DNA from: Planctomycetota bacterium
GTDB taxonomy: Bacteria > Planctomycetota > Planctomycetia > Pirellulales > Thermoguttaceae
Assembly: GCA_018897395.1 (NCBI GenBank)
Contig: JAHIKV010000220.1
Coordinates: 1 to 5,744 of the forward strand
Length of the DNA: 5,744 bases
Direction of reading: 5' to 3'
In this document: positions 1 to 5,421 of the stretch, in pieces
How the letters are laid out: each line of letters opens with the position of its first letter
How positions within the stretch are numbered: the first letter of the stretch is position 1
Program-made: the position numbers and the translations under genes
The notes under the pieces: model-generated
Database searches by the model: none
What the model saw: the letters and a program-made list of their open reading frames with translations, nothing else
What the model was told of the DNA's origin: nothing

Positions 1-222
1 ACGAGTCCACTTGACGTTATCTAAGGTGTCGGGTAACATAGCGCGCAAGGCAGCCGACATTCCCGCCCGTGCCGTGCATCGCCCCAACTCTAAATCGTCC
101 AGTCCGCCGCCGCGTTTTCCCCGCCCCCCGTCGGCTCGGTTTCGGCGTCGTTTCGTGCGCCGGGTGCGCTGTAAAATGTGCGCTCTAAACGGGCAACCTG
201 CGTATTTCCCGAGGAAAACGGG

Positions 223-247
223 GGTGGTTCGAGTCCGTCATCGCCCA
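223..247 (+). tRNA. tRNA 3'-end fragment (T-arm plus 3' acceptor strand), possible attachment-site remnant
   Basis: Bases 223-239 fold as a T-arm: stem 223-227 pairs with 235-239 (two G-T wobbles) around the canonical loop TTCGAGT. Bases 240-246 (ATCGCCC) would be the 3' acceptor strand and A247 the discriminator; the encoded sequence then continues CTTT, so CCA is not encoded. A small stem just upstream (208-211 with 219-222) could be a remnant long variable arm. The matching 5' acceptor strand (GGGCGAT), a D-arm and a well-paired anticodon arm are missing, although a CTGTAAA string near 172-178 recalls a tRNA-Tyr anticodon loop. It is therefore best read as a broken tRNA or the 3' tRNA copy left by an integration event. 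A chance match is possible but unlikely for the whole T-arm. Confidence 0.4.
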
Positions 248-276
248 CTTTCCTCACCACCGGAGATAATTCGTTT

Positions 277-388
277 CTGTTGCGGAAAGTAGGGTGGGTC
301 AAGCGAAGCGCAGCCCCACCAACAGCGGAAAAATCGTGGTGGGGCTGCGCTTCGCTTGACCCACCCTACACAGGCTTTTCCGCAACAG
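277..388. repeat. Long palindromic repeat (REP/MITE-like), 33-bp perfect arms
   Basis: Arms 289-321 and 337-369 are perfect 33-bp reverse complements around a 15-base loop. Outside them, after a short asymmetric gap, 277-288 and 377-388 are again reverse complements (12 bp). This gives a nearly complete 112-bp hairpin. The arm begins GTAGGGTGGGTCAAGCG, a type of sequence I recall as a dispersed palindromic repeat in planctomycete and cyanobacterial genomes. Part of the loop (327-339) recurs inverted at 427-440. No transposase lies nearby, so any mobilisation would be in trans. Confidence 0.75.
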
Positions 389-462
389 CTACTAATTCAT
401 TGCGGCGCTCGAAATGACTGAGTCCGCCACGATTTTTTCCCGCGCCCATTCACGGCCGTCTC

Positions 463-491
463 TTGATAACACGGCGATTTCACTTTATACT
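463..491 (+). promoter_or_regulatory. Sigma-70-type promoter for the PH-domain gene
   Basis: A TTGATA -35 box (463-468) and a TATACT -10 box (486-491) are separated by exactly 17 bases; each matches the consensus at five of six positions. Transcription would start near 498, leaving a leader of about 70 bases before the ATG at 568. The -35 box overlaps a TTG in the same frame as the gene, which argues against that TTG being the start codon. Confidence 0.6.
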
Positions 492-567
492 CCATTCATC
501 CGATATTTGCTCACTTGAACGACATGGCGACGATTTTCGTTTCCGGCCCCTGCCCATTACCTCTCGA

Positions 568-1038
568 ATGAACCAACCCTTCGCCGGCGTGATGCCGCCG
601 GAAGTGACGGAAGTTACCTGCAAAGTGGTTTGGCCCACCATCGGCGCTACCCGCGCCGGCCGGCTCGTCGGACGATTGGCCGACGTGCGTTTCGGGGTGG
701 GTGAATTCTTCACGCTGGGAAAGCTGCTGGCCGTGGCCTCGATTCCCTTGAGCTTGGCCGTATTCGCCTGGCAACTGATGCCCTTCGTCTGCCGTCGCTA
801 CGCCTTGACCAATCGGCGGATCATCATCCGCAAGGGGCTAATGCCGGTCGACGAGCATTGGCTCGCCCTGGACGAGTTCGACGCCATCGAGGTTGAATTC
901 TTGCCCGGCCAGCATTGGTTGCACGCCGGCGAGCTGATTTTCAAGCGGGCCGGCAGCGAGGCGCTTCGCCTGTCGGGCGTCTCGCGTCCCGAGGTCTTCC
1001 GCCACGTCTGTCTGACGGCCCAAAGCGCTCTGCGCTGA
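568..1038 (+). CDS. PH-domain (bPH2, DUF304-type) membrane protein
   Basis: The 156-residue product is a small membrane-anchored bacterial PH-domain protein; the molecular function of this family is unknown. Residues 1-48 form a conserved-looking N-terminal region (AGVMPPEVTE, then WPTIGATRAGRLVGRL). One hydrophobic membrane segment spans about 49-74. The bPH2 fold follows at 76-150, with the family hallmarks YALTNRRIIIRKGL (78-91), LDEFDAIEVEFLPGQ (101-115), a short strand-turn region, and GVSRPEVFRHVCL (137-149). I recall closely similar architecture in planctomycete PH-domain proteins. The start at 568 is preferred because the homologous region begins there and a good promoter sits at 463-491 inside the longer frame. 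No Shine-Dalgarno sequence is seen. The gene stands alone and converges on cysK. Confidence 0.85.
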   Translation: MNQPFAGVMPPEVTEVTCKVVWPTIGATRAGRLVGRLADVRFGVGEFFTLGKLLAVASIPLSLAVFAWQLMPFVCRRYALTNRRIIIRKGLMPVDEHWLALDEFDAIEVEFLPGQHWLHAGELIFKRAGSEALRLSGVSRPEVFRHVCLTAQSALR

Positions 1039-1063
1039 TGAGCACGGGGGCAATCAACGTCGG

Positions 1064-1081
1064 AACGCTTTACCGAGCGTT
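1064..1081. terminator. Weak hairpin between convergent genes, possible terminator
   Basis: AACGCT (1064-1069) and AGCGTT (1076-1081) form a perfect 6-bp stem with a 6-base loop, 25 bases after the PH-domain stop codon. A mixed T-rich stretch (TATTTCC) follows. It is short and lacks a clean U-run, so termination is only a possibility. No better terminator for cysK was found in the 151-base gap. Confidence 0.25.
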
Positions 1082-1189
1082 TATTTCCTCGTTCATTCCT
1101 ATTCACGGCACGGCTTCCTCGCGGACGCCAGGGGGAAAGCCCTCTGTAAACGGTTACGGATGACATGGACCAGTCCTCGACCAGGTTTA

Positions 1190-2077
1190 TTACAACAGCG
1201 CCGTGCTGAAATACCGTTCCGCCCGGTCGGGTAATACGGTGGCGATGTTGCCAGGCCGGTGTTTGGCCACTTGGCGGGCCGCCCAGACGTTGGCGCCCGA
1301 CGAGATGCCCACCAGCAGCCCCAGGTCGCGGCCCAACTGCCGGGTGGTTTCGATGGCGTCTTCGTCGGTTACTTCCACGACCTCGTCGACCAGCGAAATA
1401 TCGAGCACGGCTGGTATAAATCCGTCGCCGATACCTTGTATTTGGTGCAGTCCCGGCTCGTGTCCCAGCAGTGCCGCGACGTCCTTCGGCTCGACGGCCA
1501 CGATATGCGCGTCCGGTTTGTGTTGTTTGAGGAATTTGCCGACGCCTTGCAGTGTTCCGCCGCTGCCCACGCCGGCGACGAAACAGTCGATTTCTCCGCC
1601 CATCTGCCGCCACAGCTCGTGGGCGGTGTTTTCATAGTGGCATCGCGGATTGTCGGGGTTCTCGAACTGTTGGGGGACGAATACCCGCGGGTCGGCCGCC
1701 GCCATCTCGCGGACCCGGCGCAATGCCCCGTCGATGCTCTCCTCGTCGGGCGTCAGGATCAATTCGGCGCCCAAGGCGCGGATGATCTTCTTGCGCTCCT
1801 CGCTCATCCCTTGAGGCATGACGATGCGCACGTGGTAGCCCTTGATCCGGCCGATCAGCGCCACGCCGATGCCCGTGTTGCCACTGGTGGCCTCGACGAC
1901 GATCGAGTCGGGCTTCAGACGGCCGTCTCGTTCGGCCCCTTCGAGCATGGCCAGGGCCACGCGGTCCTTGATGCTTCCGCCGGGGTTGAGAAACTCCGCC
2001 TTGGCGTAGATGTTTTCGCCCCTCAACCGCACCAGCGGCGTGTTGCCGATCAGATCGAGGATGTTGTCGGTGAGCAT
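1190..2077 (-). CDS. cysK: Cysteine synthase (O-acetylserine sulfhydrylase), PLP-dependent
   Basis: The enzyme converts O-acetylserine and sulfide to cysteine, the last step of cytosolic cysteine biosynthesis. The 295-residue product has the normal family length. Visible motifs are IGNTPLVRL (10-18), NPGGSIKDR (31-39) with K37 as the PLP Schiff-base lysine, the substrate loop TSGNTG (64-69), QQFENPDNP (136-144), the PLP-phosphate loop GVGSGGT (169-175), QGIGDGFIP (214-222) and GISSGAN (257-263). The tail ERYFSTALL matches the usual family ending. The start at 2077 is chosen because the family begins MLTDNILDLIGNTP; an in-frame upstream ATG would add 14 residues encoded partly inside an inverted repeat. 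No clear Shine-Dalgarno sequence is seen. A GATAAT string (- strand, 2122-2127) is a possible -10 without a good -35. The gene is monocistronic here. CysM or another OAS-sulfhydrylase subtype cannot be fully excluded. Confidence 0.93.
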   Translation of the reverse strand: MLTDNILDLIGNTPLVRLRGENIYAKAEFLNPGGSIKDRVALAMLEGAERDGRLKPDSIVVEATSGNTGIGVALIGRIKGYHVRIVMPQGMSEERKKIIRALGAELILTPDEESIDGALRRVREMAAADPRVFVPQQFENPDNPRCHYENTAHELWRQMGGEIDCFVAGVGSGGTLQGVGKFLKQHKPDAHIVAVEPKDVAALLGHEPGLHQIQGIGDGFIPAVLDISLVDEVVEVTDEDAIETTRQLGRDLGLLVGISSGANVWAARQVAKHRPGNIATVLPDRAERYFSTALL

Positions 2078-2095
2078 GGGACTAGCAAAAAGGAT

Positions 2096-2174
2096 GCGGG
2101 CATGAAAAGGAAACATCACTGATTATCGGTTATCTAGTTTGCCGGAATCAGCGATGTTCCCTTTTCTGTCCCGC
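2096..2174. repeat. Inverted repeat in the cysK upstream region, 29-bp arms
   Basis: Arms 2096-2124 and 2146-2174 are reverse complements at 24 of 29 positions, around a 21-base centre. The innermost 21 positions have only two mismatches. Read as RNA in the cysK direction, both become G-U pairs, so that part pairs throughout; in the other direction they would be A-C mismatches. The 3' arm would end 18 bases before the cysK start codon. It could be a leader hairpin or an inserted miniature element. Confidence 0.7.
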
Positions 2175-2179
2175 GTGTG

Positions 2180-2201
2180 GGACGGATTAGGAAATCCGTC
2201 C
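2180..2201. repeat. Perfect 9-bp hairpin (REP-like)
   Basis: GGACGGATT (2180-2188) and AATCCGTCC (2193-2201) pair perfectly around the loop AGGA, with partial extension outward (GCGT at 2173-2176 against ACGC at 2203-2206). The sequence resembles a dispersed palindrome I recall from planctomycete intergenic regions. It lies immediately beyond the cysK upstream inverted repeat and may be part of the same inserted block. There is no U-run on either side, so it is not a terminator. Confidence 0.6.
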
Positions 2202-2204
2202 TAC

Positions 2205-2563
2205 GCTCTACGCATGTTTTTCGGCGTAAAAAGCGGTTTTTGCGCCCGCACCTGCCCCATGCAAAAAAGGCCCGAAACTTCGGCGGCCAAAAAACAGCCT
2301 TTTTATAGGCGTTTTCGGCTGGTAGAATGAGGCTGTTGCTCATACCCCATCGGTGGTGTGATTGCGAAACATTTCGCGTTCCGTTGCCGCAAGCCGAAGG
2401 GGTGGAACAGCTTAAGGTCGATTTTTCGGTCTGAATTTAATGGGAAAACAAACCCGATTTCGACACTTAATTCTTGCGTCGATCCGTCGAGGGCCGCCGA
2501 TGTTCTCAAACCGCTTGAACCACGGGCTATTCATTTCGCAACGCAACTGCGCTTAAAACGTAA
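2205..2563. other. Intergenic region without a supported gene
   Basis: Open frames on both strands are short and show no family features. A two-part hairpin (2291-2300 with 2307-2315: AAAAC and GCCT against AGGC and GTTTT, one bulged A) is flanked by A and T runs. It could act as a bidirectional terminator, but no gene ends beside it. Nothing else could be identified. Confidence 0.4.
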
Positions 2564-3049
2564 GTGCAGTTTAACCCCAGGTTGATCAACCTGATGCGCC
2601 AGGTTAATCAACCTGTGGGCGCGGGGTTGAATTGGCCCCCAAAACACCGATCGAGCGCAAAACGCCGCCCGAGATGCTTTCTTGAAAAGTCAGCGCAAAA
2701 TTGTGTGCCAAAGGATATCTTCAGGAACATTCCGGGAACAGCATACGCAATCATCGTGAATTATGTATGCTGTCACCGGAATTATCCGGTAACTGTTTTC
2801 AACGTCTTCCTTGGCCCGCGCCAAAGCGAAACACACCCAGAGGGCTATGATCGGCTGTTCCAAGTTCTCGATTCCGTAATTGATCCAACCAATGAAAGCG
2901 AGGGCGACAAACTGTGGAAATACGTAGCCATTATGCTTTCGAGCCACCTTCGTGCCGCTTGTATCGACTTCAATTTGCCACCCGAGGATAATTCACCGCG
3001 AGGTTGGGTCAACTACCTAATAGCTGTGATTTTCAGGACGAATAGGTAA
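2564..3049 (+). CDS. Hypothetical protein, weakly supported, start uncertain
   Basis: The function is not recognised. The frame is open for 161 codons from a GTG at 2564; an ATG at 2594 is an equally possible start. The first half is basic and unconvincing, and it runs through two tandem palindromes and a further inverted repeat (2731-2780). The C-terminal 75 residues look more like a real globular protein, with acidic and aromatic residues (for example GYDRLFQVLDSVID and GDKLWKYVAIMLSSHL). Base composition is less GC-rich than the neighbouring genes. No Shine-Dalgarno sequence is seen at either start. The stop lies seven bases before a cluster of palindromic repeats. It may be an orphan small gene, a decayed 3' remnant of a larger gene, or a chance frame. 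The antisense frame (2690-2947) is less protein-like. Confidence 0.3.
   Translation: MQFNPRLINLMRQVNQPVGAGLNWPPKHRSSAKRRPRCFLEKSAQNCVPKDIFRNIPGTAYAIIVNYVCCHRNYPVTVFNVFLGPRQSETHPEGYDRLFQVLDSVIDPTNESEGDKLWKYVAIMLSSHLRAACIDFNLPPEDNSPRGWVNYLIAVIFRTNR
2573..2628. promoter_or_regulatory. Tandem 16-bp palindromes, operator-like
   Basis: CAGGTTGATCAACCTG (2578-2593) is a perfect palindrome. Its near copy at 2600-2615 differs at one base, so its centre is imperfect. The two are 22 bp apart, about two helical turns, as expected for cooperative binding of a dimeric regulator on one DNA face. Further nested symmetry surrounds them: AACCCC (2573-2578) against GGGGTT (2623-2628), and GCGCC (2596-2600) against GGCGC (2618-2622). 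They overlap the first codons of the hypothetical ORF, which weakens that start choice. They could instead form an RNA or cruciform structure. Confidence 0.45.
2731..2780. repeat. Inverted repeat with 16-base arms inside the hypothetical ORF
   Basis: TCCGG (2731-2735) and ACAGCATAC (2738-2746) pair with GTATGCTGT (2765-2773) and CCGGA (2776-2780), giving 14 of 16 paired positions with a 2x2 internal mismatch and an 18-base loop. A second small hairpin follows at once (CCGGA 2776-2780 against TCCGG 2785-2789). The two share the CCGGA strand and could be alternative structures. Confidence 0.55.
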
Positions 3050-3055
3050 AATTAA

Positions 3056-3110
3056 GGAAAAAAAGGTGTCAGAACTATTTTTAGGAAAAAAAGGTGTCAG
3101 AACTATTTTT
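3056..3110 (+). repeat. Two tandem 28-bp left arms of the GGTGTCAGAACTATTTT repeat
   Basis: Copies 3056-3083 and 3084-3110 are direct tandem repeats of period 28, each of the form GG, seven A, GGTGTCAGAACTATTTTT. They match the left arm of the complete palindromic unit at 3150-3234. The second copy is followed by the same central segment (3111-3140) found in the full units. A right arm that breaks off after CAGAAA (3144-3149) comes next, directly followed by the next left arm. This looks like nested or slipped copies of one element. Confidence 0.75.
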
Positions 3111-3149
3111 GGCGGGTGAGCGTTGCTCGGACAGCCAATTTTTCAGAAA

Positions 3150-3235
3150 GGAAAAAAAGGTGTCAGAACTATTTTCAGCGAGTGAGCGTTGCTCGAACAG
3201 CCAATTTTTAGAAAAATAGTTCTGACACCTTTTTA
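3150..3235. repeat. Complete palindromic repeat unit, copy 1 (REP/MITE-like)
   Basis: The left arm GGTGTCAGAACTATTTT (3159-3175) and the right arm 3212-3229, its reverse complement, enclose a centre containing a smaller hairpin (GAGC-GTT-GCTC within GAGTGAGCGTTGCTCGAACA). The same unit with a few differences occurs at 5534-5603, and a partial unit at 3056-3149. The layout resembles REP-type elements mobilised by RAYT transposases; that is inference, as no transposase is in the window. Confidence 0.75.
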
Positions 3236-3269
3236 TCCCCAGACTACCTATTTACATAGCACTGAGCAT

Positions 3270-3317
3270 GAAAAACGCTCGGCCCCAAGCCGAATCGAAA
3301 TTCGTTCGGGGCCGAGC
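3270..3317 (-). terminator. Rho-independent terminator of the PEP-CTERM operon
   Basis: GCTCGGCCCC (3277-3286) and GGGGCCGAGC (3308-3317) form a perfect GC-rich 10-bp stem. Its loop can pair further (CGAAT 3291-3295 with ATTCG 3300-3304). On the - strand the stem is followed by G and five T (3275-3271). It sits 29 bases after the PEP-CTERM stop codon and closes the operon. Confidence 0.85.
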
Positions 3318-3345
3318 CGCGCGACAGACCAGTTAGCCCGGATTC

Positions 3346-4068
3346 TCAGCCGTTTTGGCTCCGGCGCCGTCGCCGCAGGTGCAACAGCGCCGCCGCGGCG
3401 CCGGCCGCCAGCAAGGCAAGCGTGCCCGGTTCCGGCACGATATGACTCTCGACGTAGGCCGCGGCCGCGTTCCACTCCTCGGCAGAGCCGCTGCCACCCG
3501 CTACCTCATCCTGCCGAAACACAATGTAGAACGGGTCGGAGTTGGTAACCGACTGCACGGTGCTGTACAGCCCCATTTGCAGCAGGTAGATGCCATCGGA
3601 GTAGGGTGAGAGCAACGTGAAAGCCGGGTGGTAGTGCCAAGTCCCGTTGGCGGTGGGCATGTCGAAGCCGGAAACCATCGTGGCGGTCTCCGGCGTCGTC
3701 ACCGATCTCGACCCGTAGCTGATGACAAGCCGTTCGGGCGGGATGGCGTCGAAGTCGCTACCGTCCCACACGCGCAGTGCGTCGAGGATGCTGAACCCGA
3801 TGGCACTGCCAGCGCGCCACGCGCTTGCCTCGGAATCGAAACACATCTCGACCCAGTTCGGATCGACTTCGCTGTCGTTGAACCGTTTCTGGAAGACATA
3901 CTCCGAGTGGAACTCGCCGTCGTGATAATGGCCGGTCACGATCTTTCCGCCGACGTTCTCGAATGGAACGTCGGCTTCATGGGCCAGGGCGAGGCCCGCG
4001 AACGAGAACATGGCCAGCGCGGCGCAAGCCGCCGGAACGAGAACCTTGATGGACTGTAAGCAACGCAT
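3346..4068 (-). CDS. PEP-CTERM sorting-domain protein, exported, His-containing
   Basis: The 240-residue product is an exported protein of unknown function. A signal peptide covers residues 1-29 (basic start, hydrophobic core, ALA before H30). The C-terminus is a classic PEP-CTERM signal: VPEP (211-214), a hydrophobic stretch (216-229) and an Arg cluster (230-236), the form recognised by exosortase/archaeosortase-type systems. The mature part has grouped histidines (H30; H47, H49, H54; WHYHP at 144-148) and a segment YLLQMGLYST followed by SDPFYIVF (161-184). That segment recalls, from memory only, the cyanobacterial all3515-type Zur-repressed PEP-CTERM proteins. The start at 4068 has a strong Shine-Dalgarno sequence (CAGGAG, then 6-7 bases). 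It lies 66 bases after the DUF1559 gene and is the last gene of the operon. Metal binding is an inference. Confidence 0.85.
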   Translation of the reverse strand: MRCLQSIKVLVPAACAALAMFSFAGLALAHEADVPFENVGGKIVTGHYHDGEFHSEYVFQKRFNDSEVDPNWVEMCFDSEASAWRAGSAIGFSILDALRVWDGSDFDAIPPERLVISYGSRSVTTPETATMVSGFDMPTANGTWHYHPAFTLLSPYSDGIYLLQMGLYSTVQSVTNSDPFYIVFRQDEVAGGSGSAEEWNAAAAYVESHIVPEPGTLALLAAGAAAALLHLRRRRRSQNG

Positions 4069-4134
4069 TGTAATCTCCTGTCTGAAGTAAAGGTTTGGAA
4101 TACTGACGAACAACTGATGAAACGGGGGAAAAAG

Positions 4135-4809
4135 TTACTCGGGCGGTTTGGCGAAGTTGTAGCCTTCGTCCGCCCAAGTCTGGATTTGTTGCTCGGGGAT
4201 CGCATCGACGTGGCCGTCGGCGTACAGGTAGTGGGCCGTCTTGAGGTGCCGGTCCGGTTGGATGTCGCCCAGGATCGCCTGCCAGACCTGCTTTCTCTCG
4301 ATGTTGGTCCGCGTGAACCAACTCTTCGCGTGAACGTGTTCATAGCAGGACGCCGAGAGGCCCAGGTCGTCGGCGCACTCGTAGGCGATGATCGTCTTGT
4401 GAGTACACGGCAGCCGCCACAGGTTGGTCTGCGCCCCCGAGCCGGGAACCGTCACGTAGTCGCTCATCAGGTAGCTGGTGAACTTCTTTTTCAACCGATC
4501 CGGCCCCTTCGGGTCGTCCGGGCAGATGCGTATGGCGTTTACGTCCTCATGATACGGAGCGAGCAGCTCGATCCAGACTTCGTCGACGCCGGGGTTCTGC
4601 ACCGCGCATCTCGAGGCCGGGAATAGTCCCCCGGTGACGATGGCGTACTGGTGGACGGCCAAACCGATCTGCCGGAAGTTGCTGGCGCAGGCGGCCTTTC
4701 GCGCCGCCGCCCGCGCCAACTGCACCGCCGGCAACAACAGCGAGATTAGAATCCCGATGATGGTGATGACGACCAGCAACTCAATTAGCGTAAAACCATG
4801 ACGTTTCAT
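4135..4809 (-). CDS. DUF1559 / H-X9-DG family prepilin-type protein
   Basis: The 224-residue protein has a type IV-pilin/pseudopilin N-terminus. A short basic leader ending in G5 precedes FTLIELLVVITIIGILISLL, a long hydrophobic helix with E10 at the position conserved in pilins, so processing between G5 and F6 by a prepilin peptidase is expected. The C-terminus carries the exact H-X9-DG motif (H188, D198-G199), with YADGHVDAI near 196-204 and a W-containing tail. It is shorter than typical DUF1559 proteins (about 300 residues or more), so it belongs to a compact subgroup. Such genes are greatly expanded in planctomycetes, and their individual roles are mostly unknown. The start at 4809 is set by a GGAGG seven bases upstream. 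It is followed at 66 bases by the PEP-CTERM gene, and a strong hairpin lies in its 5' spacer. Confidence 0.9.
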   Translation of the reverse strand: MKRHGFTLIELLVVITIIGILISLLLPAVQLARAAARKAACASNFRQIGLAVHQYAIVTGGLFPASRCAVQNPGVDEVWIELLAPYHEDVNAIRICPDDPKGPDRLKKKFTSYLMSDYVTVPGSGAQTNLWRLPCTHKTIIAYECADDLGLSASCYEHVHAKSWFTRTNIERKQVWQAILGDIQPDRHLKTAHYLYADGHVDAIPEQQIQTWADEGYNFAKPPE

Positions 4810-4866
4810 GCGAATACCTCCAATCGCGCAGGCGCACACTTCGAGACAAGCCTGGTCTTGGAGCGT

Positions 4867-4936
4867 CTCCGCTGCGGCAGCGCAACGGCACGGGTGATCG
4901 GACCGCCAGTGTGCCGCGCGCTGCGCGCAAGCGGAG
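4867..4936 (-). promoter_or_regulatory. Strong intercistronic hairpin upstream of the DUF1559 gene
   Basis: Four stems stack into one long arm: 4867-4873 with 4930-4936 (7 bp), 4874-4876 with 4926-4928 (3 bp), 4877-4883 with 4918-4924 (7 bp), and 4886-4891 with 4911-4916 (6 bp). Only two single-base bulges and a 2x1 internal loop interrupt 23 GC-rich pairs, with a 19-base apical loop. No U-run follows on either strand, so it is not a normal intrinsic terminator. It lies 57 bases before the DUF1559 start and 39 bases after the upstream stop codon. A role in mRNA processing, stability or attenuation between the first and second genes is plausible. Confidence 0.6.
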
Positions 4937-4975
4937 CACTACCGCTCTATCAGGTCACGTTCGATCGAAACGGCT

Positions 4976-5392
4976 TTAGAGAGCCGATGCGGGAGGGGCG
5001 CGCGAACGATAAGCAAAAACCCTGTCGCCGACATCCAGACAGCGCGCAGCCACAATGGTTTCGACAACAGTGAGCGGCTCGCAGAGGGTCAGCGACAGGA
5101 CGGGCAGGCAGTGAGCGTAGGCGAGAAAAGAGCAAATGGGGCAGTTGGCCTCGCTGACCAGCACGCGATCGTGGTCAGTTGCGCGGAGGGAAAGATCACC
5201 ACTCGCTTCTAGCGATTCTTGGCCAGAATGCCCACAAGAATGGAACCCGCAACTGTGGGCGGAGCAAGGAAAGTGATTAAGCCCGAGAAGGCCATGCAAC
5301 CCCTCGCCGCAGACCATAGTCGCGGTGAAAAGGCCCAAAACGCCCCAGGTTATTCCGGCTTGAAGATGTCTCACTTGCAGAACCACCGTCAC
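4976..5392 (-). CDS. Small Cys/His-rich membrane-anchored protein with CPIC motif (DUF2946-like)
   Basis: The product is 138 residues. Residues 11-29 form a hydrophobic segment that is a membrane anchor or uncleaved signal. A Cys/His-rich stretch follows (H40, C43, H46, C48, H51, C53, H55). Then come HD at 74-75, a C-P-I-C motif (84-87) leading into SFLAYAHC, and a terminal SRAPP (130-134). CPIC plus a C-terminal R-x-PP recalls DUF2946 proteins and related planctomycete small proteins; this is recollection, not a search. The spacing of Cys and His would suit metal binding outside the cytoplasm, which is inference. The GTG start at 5392 is uncertain: no clear Shine-Dalgarno sequence is seen, and other GTGs follow within seven codons. 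The promoter at 5422-5450 sits at the right distance. It appears to be the first gene of the operon, 166 bases before the DUF1559 gene. Confidence 0.65.
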   Translation of the reverse strand: MTVVLQVRHLQAGITWGVLGLFTATMVCGEGLHGLLGLNHFPCSAHSCGFHSCGHSGQESLEASGDLSLRATDHDRVLVSEANCPICSFLAYAHCLPVLSLTLCEPLTVVETIVAARCLDVGDRVFAYRSRAPPASAL

Positions 5393-5421
5393 TTAAGTCC
5401 ACGGCGGTCCGATCACATGTT

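Larger units (their letters stand above)
1..462. other. Intergenic region without a supported protein gene
   Basis: Open frames here are short, low-complexity (Pro/Arg-rich) or run through the tRNA fragment and the palindromic repeat. None shows a recognisable domain, a ribosome binding site or a promoter. The only structures I can support are the tRNA 3'-end fragment and the 277-388 repeat, listed separately. Bases 1-205 show nothing I can name. Confidence 0.5.

Noticed and set aside
150..247. A complete tRNA gene
   Set aside because: No 5' acceptor strand complementary to ATCGCCC, no D-arm and no well-paired anticodon stem could be found upstream, so only the 3' fragment is reported.
90..302. 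70-codon - strand open frame with GDDGLEPP
   Set aside because: This peptide pattern is the reverse-strand translation of a tRNA T-arm and acceptor end and is a frequent false protein annotation.
463..567. Upstream extension of the PH-domain gene from a TTG at 463
   Set aside because: The TTG is part of a TTGATA -35 box with a matching -10 at 17 bases, the extension shows no family resemblance, and the recognisable N-terminus begins at the ATG at 568.
798..1613. 271-codon - strand open frame spanning the end of the PH gene and part of cysK
   Set aside because: It overlaps two well-supported genes in other frames and its product is an Arg-rich low-complexity string typical of a shadow frame.
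1259..2122. Long + strand open frame of 287 codons opposite cysK
   Set aside because: It lies antisense to a clear cysteine synthase with all catalytic motifs. The frame is open because of high GC at codon third positions, and its product has no recognisable domain.
3056..3235. CRISPR array suggested by repeated GGTGTCAGAACTATTTT copies
   Set aside because: Copies are few and irregularly spaced, one is inverted, the intervening segments are themselves conserved between copies, and no cas gene is present.
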